Shown: positions 57,528-64,000 of the stretch, piece after piece | Position numbering within the stretch: position 1 is the first letter of the stretch | Layout of the letters: each line of letters opens with the position of its first letter | Notes under the pieces: generated by a model | What the model saw: the letters and a program-made list of their open reading frames with translations, nothing else | Databases searched by the model: none | What the model was told of the DNA's origin: nothing | NCBI RefSeq assembly: GCF_052324685.1 | Contig: NC_135219.1 | Span: forward strand, 24,283,532 to 24,347,531 | Direction: 5' to 3' | Source: Brachyhypopomus gauderio | Lineage: Eukaryota > Chordata > Actinopteri > Gymnotiformes > Hypopomidae | Length of the DNA stretch: 64,000 bases | Program-made: the position numbers and the translations under genes

Positions 57528-58513
57528 CAGACAATTTTAAATAAAGATAACCCCCCCCTTTTTCAGAGCTTTAGATGCTCATTACACCGTACTTTTAAAA
57601 ATGTACTCCACCATTAAACTTCAAAACATATTTACTTTGTGTTTGGGTTGGTTTACATTTTTTGTGAAAGGTTTGGTTTTAGTCTCTTAGGTCATTTCAA
57701 TATTGCAAAATACTTGTGGAAAGTCTGTGTTGCTGTTACAGTAAACACACAATTCACCGGTACTTGGGGCAAAAACTCCACGGTCTTTCCAAACCTGAAA
57801 AAGAACAGGACACAAGTGCATCCTCCAATTGAACTGTAAGGCACATGCCAAATGACAGTGACCTGCAAATGTCCTGCAAGGTTTTATAGTACTACAGTAC
57901 TCACAATGTACTGTAGAGGCTCCAATTTACATGTTCAACTGTATACTGAAGCAAGAATGATGTGCAGTATTGCATAACTATTAACTACAATCATCTGTAC
58001 ACATCTGTGCAACAGTAAAACCAAGCCAATTTCCGCCCACTATCTAGGCCAATTCAAGCTTCATCTTAACCTAAATACCCACTCATCTCCTCGGCAGTGT
58101 ATAAAGCGCTCCATAAATTCATCAACAGCAACACAGTTTATTCAAACCCTCCCTGATTTAACTGCTTTAGCCCACTCGCCATTGGATCCAGAGTAGTTAG
58201 ATAGTCTAACCGACTGCATAGAGAATACCTGCAGATCAACTCTAGATATAGTAACAAACAGCACGTAAATTAGAGCGGAAATGGCGATCCACTAAGCTGG
58301 ATGCAATCCACTGTGCCTGGAAGGACAGCATTACTAAAGCATGCTCGGAATACTTAGCCTCACTGATTGAGAATAATAAAAACAATCCTGGATTTTTTTT
58401 AATACTATTTCTAAACTTACAAAAGATCAAGCAGGCGCAGAACCTCAGATTCCATTAAACCTCACTAGTAATGTATTTATAGATTTCTTTGATAATAAAA
58501 TAGAGAATATTAG

Positions 58514-60577
58514 TGTCACGGTGAGGCGGCCCCCTACCGGCCGCCTCCATCCACAGCGGCTGTTGTTGTTGTTGTCTGGTGACGTCATGTGCGTCCCTCA
58601 GGTGGGCAGAGCCCGTGATCCGTCTCACCTGAGGGTCGTTTGTTTGTCTATATATGTCTTGTCTTTGTACCAGTTGACCACTGGTCATTATATCCTTAAT
58701 TTGGATCTATTGCACGGGTTTTAGGTTTGCACACTTTCTATTAAACCATCCTTTTTCCCTGAGACTTGGCGTGATCGCTTCCTTTTTGTTGCTCACCCCC
58801 GCGCGTCACAGAATGACCAGCCACCCTTCGGAAGCCGCCGAGTCTCTTTTTCTTTCTCCTTCGTTCGTGGTCATGTCTCGTGTTAAGTGTTTGTCTGCGT
58901 GGTGTTTTGTGTTGTGTTTGTGGCACGGCGTGGACCAGGGCTGTCTGCCCTGGGAAAACTCTTCGTGTCTGTTGTTTGTTTGCTTGTTTGAAGAGCTCCG
59001 CCATGTCTGTGTTTGTGGCACGGCGAGGAACTGGTGTCTTCCCTGGAAAGGCTCTTCATGTTTTGTGTTTGTTAAAACGTGTGTTTATGTCGACGGATGT
59101 GTGGATCAGTGTGCGTGCTCGTTATGTTTAATGTTGCGTGTTTTGTGTGTGACGCGGTCGCCGCTCGTCACCGTCGCCTCGCTCCTCGTGTGTCTTGTGT
59201 TAAATGTGGGGAGCGACTGCGACTCTGAGCGGCGCGCGTCACTGTGTGTTTATGTCGAGCGCGCATGTGTAGGTCCCGTCTGTCTGTCTGTGCACCGTTT
59301 TTGTTTGCTTGTCTAGTCTTTGCGTGTGTGTTTTGTCCTAGCGTGTTGTCAACTGTTTGTGTGTAATTATACGCATGCTCCTCCCCTTAAATGTGTGTTT
59401 GGGGGGGGACCGGCTGTGGTTCCGTGCCATGGGGTGTGGCACGGAGGGCGTCGCTCCCGAGGGAGGCCCTGAATAGGGTAGGGCGTGTTTGTGTTGTATG
59501 TTGGTGTGTGTTTGGGTGTGTGTGTGTGTGTTTTCTGTACAGGTGCTTCCCCTTGGCGGTGTTGTGGTGTTCCTGGACCTTGTGGGGGTCTCCACCTGGC
59601 AGGAGCCCCCTTGTGTTGTGGGGTGACCGGAGCCTGGTCAGGAAGAGCCCCTCCCTAGAGGGATGGGGCCCCCGGATGTTTGGGGACCATGGGGCTCCGG
59701 TCTGAGAAGCTCCTGCTGGAGATGGAGATCCTCCCTCCTGCCCGGGGTGACCAGGAGGCCCTTGGGGCTGCTCCCTAGCCCGCATCGGGGGTGCTCTGGG
59801 CCTCGGTCTCTGGCTCTCCTGGGTTGGGTGGAGGAGTCCACCGTGCGATGAGGGGCCCCGGGAGGGGTTGGCTCCCCAGGAGGCTGGGGTGACCCCTAGC
59901 CAAGGGCCGGGGTCAGCTCTGGGAGGAGGTAAGTCCAGGAGGAGAAGTAGCCACGCCTCGGGGAGGTAACCTGCACCCACACACACACTAAGGACGACAA
60001 AGGAGTCCGCACACCCTTGGGGCTCTCTGGCTAAACGCCGGTTAGGGCGTGAGGGCCCTGTGACCGACTGGGGCGTGGTTTTGTGTTGTTAACGGCCCGG
60101 TCGGTCCAGGGTCCCGCCCGGGGAGGTGAGCTGCCTAATGTTTTGTGTTTTATGTTCCAGCTCCTGGACGGCAGGAGGTGTGTTCCTGCCTGTCTCTGCC
60201 TTCCTGCCCCTTCATGTTTTGTGTGCAGCCGCTGTGTGCCACACACCCAGTGGAGGGGAGTGCGTCTTGGTGGGGGGGTCTGTCACGGTGAGGCGGCCCC
60301 CTACCGGCCGCCTCCATCCACAGCGGCTGTTGTTGTTGTTGTCTGGTGACGTCATGTGCGTCCCTCAAGTGGGCAGAGCCAGTGATCCGTCTCACCTGAG
60401 GGTCGTTTGTTTGTCTATATATGTCTTGTCTTTGTACCAGTTGACCGCTGGTCATTATATCCTTAATTTGGATCTATTGCACGGGTTTTAGGTTTGCACA
60501 CTTTCTATTAAACCATCCTTTTTCCCTGAGACTTGGCGTGATCGCTTCATTTATGTTGCTCACCCCGGCGCGTCACA
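58514..60577 (+). mobile_element. Non-autonomous LTR retrotransposon, forward
   Basis: LTRs at 58514-58810 and 60281-60577 are each 297 bp, begin TGTCACGGTGAGG, end GTCACA and differ by about six bases by eye. The 5-bp duplication attag lies at 58509-58513 and 60578-60582. A G-rich tract TTGGTGGGGGGGTC just before the right LTR is the likely polypurine tract. The interior has open frames only as overlapping, unrecognised stretches; no gag or pol is seen. It is the same family as 55477-57527. Confidence 0.93.
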
Positions 60578-60785
60578 ATTAGACAAAATATAAAACCTTT
60601 TATAGGTAATCCAACTGGTATGTCACCTGGTTTGGTCGATATTGATCTAAATTTTGCATTAGGAGAAACACGCTTTTCATCCACTCCCACAATCAGAATT
60701 GGAGAAAATAATTTCATCATTAAATTGTTGTACTTGCCCACTAGATTCGGTTCCCTCAAAATTATTAAAAGAGGTATTAGGCTAC

Positions 60786-62319
60786 TGTCACGTTACGGTC
60801 CCCGACCCCTCCCGTTTGGGCGTGTGTTTACGTTGTAGAGCTCCGTGGGTGCGGTTACGTCTTGTGTTCATCCGTCTCATCTGTGGCTCGTCTCGTCATC
60901 ACTCGGGACTTATGTGGTTTGTCTGTTTAATGTGTGTTCGCGCAGTATCCCGTGCTCGTCTTTGTTTGTGTCTCGTCACGCTACATGTTGAGTGTTCTTT
61001 GTGAGCTGTCTGTGCTACTTGTGTAATTCAATATAGTTACGTGTGTGCAAGAAACGCCGGATCTGTGCCTCATCCGTCGCCTTGCGCCCATCGCTACAGA
61101 AAGACGAGCCAACCTACATGCCAGGATACACCACTCGTGTCAAGAAGGGGAAGAGGCCCAGCAGGCACCACCATGCCTCTTCCCCTGCACAGCACCGCGG
61201 AGCCCCAGTAACCCTCGAGGTGATGCAGCAGGACCCCTTATGCGAGATCATGCTGCGTCAGGCTCAGGAAGCCACGACGGCTGAAACGGCGGACTACTTC
61301 CGCGAGGTCGCAGTGCGGCTGTGGAGGGAACGACACCCCTCTCCCTCCAGAGACCTCTCTCCACTGAGGGTAGGTTCCCTTGAGTTCTGCTCCACCGAGA
61401 AGACCCCCGAGAGCGAGTTCGAGGGGGAGGAATCGGAGGGCGAAGAGGAAGAAGAGGAATACCATCCTCCTTCCGTGTTCTCGGGAGATCCATCCGCGTC
61501 TGAGGGAGAGGATGTGACCCCTTCTCCGTCCGAGTGTACTGGTTTCTCAGAATACTCGGACAGTGAGCCCTACATGGAGGAGGAGGGGAGTCCACCACCC
61601 ACTGAGTACTCCGCCGAGACCGTGAGGGGGAGGGAAGGTCCAAAGGAGGGCGTTTCTCCTGCTTACTGCGAGGGAAGTGCAAGGGACTACTCCTGGGGTG
61701 AGAGCCCAGTTGAGCCCATGAGCTGGAGCCTAGGCTGCGATGAGATGGAAACTAAGGAAACCGTCCCCGCCGCCAGGTCAGGAGGGCAATCCCTGGGAGG
61801 AGGGGAGGTTCCCTAAGGGGTCCTCGGAAGGAAGAGGGCGTAAGTTCGTGGCGGACTCTCCACCAAGGGCGGTCATCTCCCAGACGCAGGACTGAGCGCT
61901 TTGGATCCGCCCATCGGTGTGGGTTCGGGGCACTTAGTCCTGTTGGCACCCCGGGACGGGTAGTGCCCTTGGTGGGGGAGTCTGTCACGTTACGGTCCCT
62001 GACCCCTCCCTTTTGGGCATGTGTTTACGTTGTCTACGTCTGGTCGTCTGCGTCTGTAGAGCTCAGTGGGTGCGGTTACGTCTTGTGTTCATCCGTCTCA
62101 CCTGTGGCTTGTCTCCTCATCACTCGGGACTTATGTGGTTTGTCTATTTAATGTGCGTTCGCGTAGTGTCCCGTGCTCATCTTTGTTTGTGTTTCGTCAC
62201 GCTACATGTTGAGGGTTCTTCGTGCGCTGTCTGCGCTACTTGTGTAATTCAATAAAGTTACGTGTGTGCAAGAAACGCCAGATCTGTGCCTCGTCCGTCG
62301 CTTTGCGCCCACCACTACA
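60786..62319 (+). mobile_element. Small LTR element with one gag-like frame
   Basis: The 5' LTR is 60786-61098 (313 bp) and the 3' LTR 61983-62319 (337 bp, with about 24 bp extra near 62027). They begin TGTCACGTTACGG and end in CACTACA or CGCTACA. The 5-bp duplication gctac lies at 60781-60785 and 62320-62324. CCTTGGTGGGGGAGTC before the 3' LTR is the probable polypurine tract. The interior is only 884 bp and holds one open frame. There is no polymerase, so the element depends on another for movement. Related LTRs lie at 245-538 and 63564-63906. Confidence 0.93.
61118..61816 (+). CDS. Gag-like or unknown protein of the small LTR element
   Basis: An open frame of 232 codons from the first ATG after the 5' LTR (MPGYTTRVKKGKRPSR). 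The frame is open further upstream into the LTR, but that ATG at 61043 lies inside the repeat and is less likely. The N-terminus is basic. Next is a region LCEIMLRQAQEATTAETADY that could be helical, then a strongly acidic stretch with EGEESEGEEEEEEYHPP, then Ser/Pro/Glu-rich sequence to the stop. I see no zinc knuckle, protease or polymerase motif. By position it is where gag would be; homology is not recognised. It is uninterrupted, unlike the surrounding LINE. Confidence 0.55.
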   Translation: MPGYTTRVKKGKRPSRHHHASSPAQHRGAPVTLEVMQQDPLCEIMLRQAQEATTAETADYFREVAVRLWRERHPSPSRDLSPLRVGSLEFCSTEKTPESEFEGEESEGEEEEEEYHPPSVFSGDPSASEGEDVTPSPSECTGFSEYSDSEPYMEEEGSPPPTEYSAETVRGREGPKEGVSPAYCEGSARDYSWGESPVEPMSWSLGCDEMETKETVPAARSGGQSLGGGEVP

Positions 62320-62620
62320 GCTACCAGTTGTGACTGAACCTCTTCTAACAGTAGTAACTCATCCATTACAATAGGTCACATGCACAAATCCTGTAAATTA
62401 GCGGTTATTAAACCTCTGATCAAAAAAGCAAATCTTGATCCAACTGTACTATCTAATTATAGACCCATTTATACATTTATTTACCCAATTATAGACCCTA
62501 TGATTTATATCCAAGATCATAGAAAAAGCTGTAGTCCAGAAATTATGCTTATATCTGCATAGAAATCACATATTTGAAAAGTTCCAATCTGGATTCAGGC
62601 CCCACCACAGTACTGAAACA

Positions 62621-62797
62621 CAGTGGCGCAAAAAGGGGGTATGCAGCGTATGCGACGCATAGGGGCGCTGCACTAGAGGGGGCGCCAAATCGATGCCAGA
62701 AAATTATTTGCCGAGTTGGTGGGGGTGGGGGGTGGAGTGTGGGGGGTGCCGATAGTATGTTTGCATACACCTCAGAAAGTATGTAGTTGCAACCCTG
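62621..62797. mobile_element. Miniature hAT-like element in the LINE
   Basis: A 177-bp insertion, CAGTGGCGCAAAAAGG to GTTGCAACCCTG, between perfect 8-bp duplications ctgaaaca at 62613-62620 and 62798-62805. It is rich in GGGG runs near 62715-62750. The terminal repeats are short and imperfect. Confidence 0.82.
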
Positions 62798-63563
62798 CTG
62801 AAACAGCCCTAGTTAAAGTAACAAATGATCTCCTCCTTGCTTCAGATCAAGGCTATGTATCTCTGTTAGTGCTTCTTGATCTTAGTGCAGCTTTCAACAC
62901 AATAGATCACAGGATCCTGCTAGAATGGTTAGAACGCTGGGTTGGAATCTCAGGCACAGCCCTTCATGGTTTTATTCTTACTTAACTAATCCCTATCAGT
63001 TTGTAGAGCTCAATAATGTTCTGTCCAAACATACAAAAGTGAAATATGGGGTCCCACAAGGCTCCATCTTAGGACCACTATTATTTACATTATATATGCT
63101 ACCATTGGGCACAGTTATAAATAAATATGGTGTCAACTTTCACTGCTATGCAGATGACACTCAACTTAACATTTGAGCCAAATCTGAATTTTTTTTTAGG
63201 AAAAAATGAGGGCTGCGTAAGAGATGTTAAATGCTGGATGTCTCTAAACTTCCTCCAACTTAATGAGGACAAAACAGAAGTTCGCCTCCTGGGCCCTAAG
63301 GCCGCAAGACATAAAATTCCAGATCTAATGCTTAATCTCGCAGACTACCCCATTACACCTGGCTCAGTAGCCAAAAACCTAGGCGTCATACTCGACTCCG
63401 ACCTATCATTTGATAAATACATAGATAATACTACTAGGATAGCTTTTCTACATCTCCACAACATTGCCAAGTTAAGAAATGCATTATCACAGGATGATGC
63501 AGAAAAATTGGTGCACGCCTTTGTTAGCTCCAGATTAGACTACTGTAACTCATTACTGTCAGG

Positions 63564-63906
63564 TGTCACGGGACAGCTCTGGACCCCTCCTTTTGGGCGT
63601 GTGTTTATGTAATCTGCGTCTGGTTATGTCCATGTTTGTAGTTCCGTGGGTGTGGGTCGTTCGTGGATATGTTCATCAGTCTCACCTGTGCCTCGTCTCG
63701 TGATCACTGGGGATTGTGTAGTTCATCTATTTAATGTGTGTTCGCGCAATGTCTCGTGCTCATCTTTGTCTGAAGCTCGTGCCTTGTGAGTGTTACATGT
63801 AGAGTGCTTGCGCTACCCGCGCTGCACTTTATTTGTTGTGTTGGACAATAAACGTTTGTTTGTTGCTATTAAACGCTCGTCATGCCTGACTCCTCCCACC
63901 GTAACA
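63564..63906 (+). mobile_element. Solo LTR in the LINE
   Basis: A 343-bp LTR beginning TGTCACGGGACAGC and ending CCACCGTAACA, with the 5-bp duplication tcagg at 63559-63563 and 63907-63911. An AATAAA signal lies near 63847. It is related to, but divergent from, the LTRs at 60786-62319. The LINE text continues directly on both sides. Confidence 0.9.
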
Positions 63907-64000
63907 TCAGGAGGCTCAAATCTAAATAAACTTCAAATAGTTCAAAATGTCACAGCCAGAGTTCTGACTAGAACTAGAATATTTGATCATATCAAACCAG

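Larger units (their letters stand above)
58030..64000 (+). mobile_element. L2-type LINE interrupted by four insertions
   Basis: Pieces lie at about 58030-58513, 60578-60785, 62320-62620, 62798-63563 and 63907-64000 (edge). In order they encode the linker before the reverse transcriptase (IIENN-like region near 58370), LEKIISSLNCCTCPLDSVPS (near 60700), KPLIKKANLDP (near 62415), palm motif [13 protein letters not shown] (near 62880), [13 protein letters not shown] (near 63048), CYADDTQL (near 63140) and SSRLDYCNS (near 63525). Stops and frameshifts exist apart from the insertions, for example after ADDTQLNI. Each gap is an insertion with its own target duplication. The clade is assigned by motif wording. 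Confidence 0.85.

Noticed and set aside
59387..59986. 199-codon minus-strand frame in the LTR element
   Set aside because: It overlaps plus-strand frames of similar length, is antisense to the element and is Pro/Gly/Arg-rich because of GC composition.

Overview
The window is teleost nuclear DNA. Evidence: vertebrate genes split by GT-AG introns, fish-type transposons (Tc1/mariner, hAT miniature elements, Rex3-type and L2-type LINEs, small LTR elements), abundant GT/GA/TA microsatellites and several minisatellites. No prokaryotic, organellar or viral genome features are seen, and no tRNA or rRNA gene was recognised by eye.

Three protein-coding genes are supported, all on the minus strand and lying head to tail: calmodulin (coding exons 30661-40508, complete, six exons, 149 aa), psmc1 encoding 26S proteasome ATPase Rpt2 (46031-51168, complete, eleven exons, 440 aa) and the last exon of kcnk13 encoding a THIK-1 type two-pore potassium channel (54525-55426; its first exon must lie beyond the right edge). 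The order kcnk13, psmc1, calm1 in one direction is the vertebrate order at human 14q32. Human NRDE2, which sits between PSMC1 and CALM1, is not seen in the 5 kb gap here.

From 1 to about 29.7 kb I recognise no coding exon. This part holds a reverse solo LTR (245-538), a long inverted-repeat element (2097-3548), LINE fragments (3.8-5.2 kb, 7.0-8.6 kb, 20.2-24.7 kb), hAT elements with 8-bp target duplications (4015, 9226, 10488, 21427), a broken Tc1-like element of the DD38E type (24728-26329) and minisatellites at 17.4, 19.4 and 26.5 kb.

The calm1 introns carry a 1.9-kb hAT element with internal 214-bp tandem repeats; a relative lies between calm1 and psmc1. The psmc1 introns carry a hAT miniature element, a minisatellite that starts at a splice donor, and one GC-AG intron. 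From 55.4 kb to the end, in the first intron of kcnk13, retroelements are nested. A reverse LTR element sits 50 bp from the kcnk13 acceptor. An L2-type LINE spanning about 58.0-64.0 kb is interrupted by four separate insertions, each with its own target duplication.

The three genes do not form a pathway. Calmodulin is a calcium sensor, Rpt2 is part of the proteasome base, and THIK-1 conducts background potassium current. Their linkage is conserved synteny. Many long open frames in the window are products of tandem repeats and are not genes.
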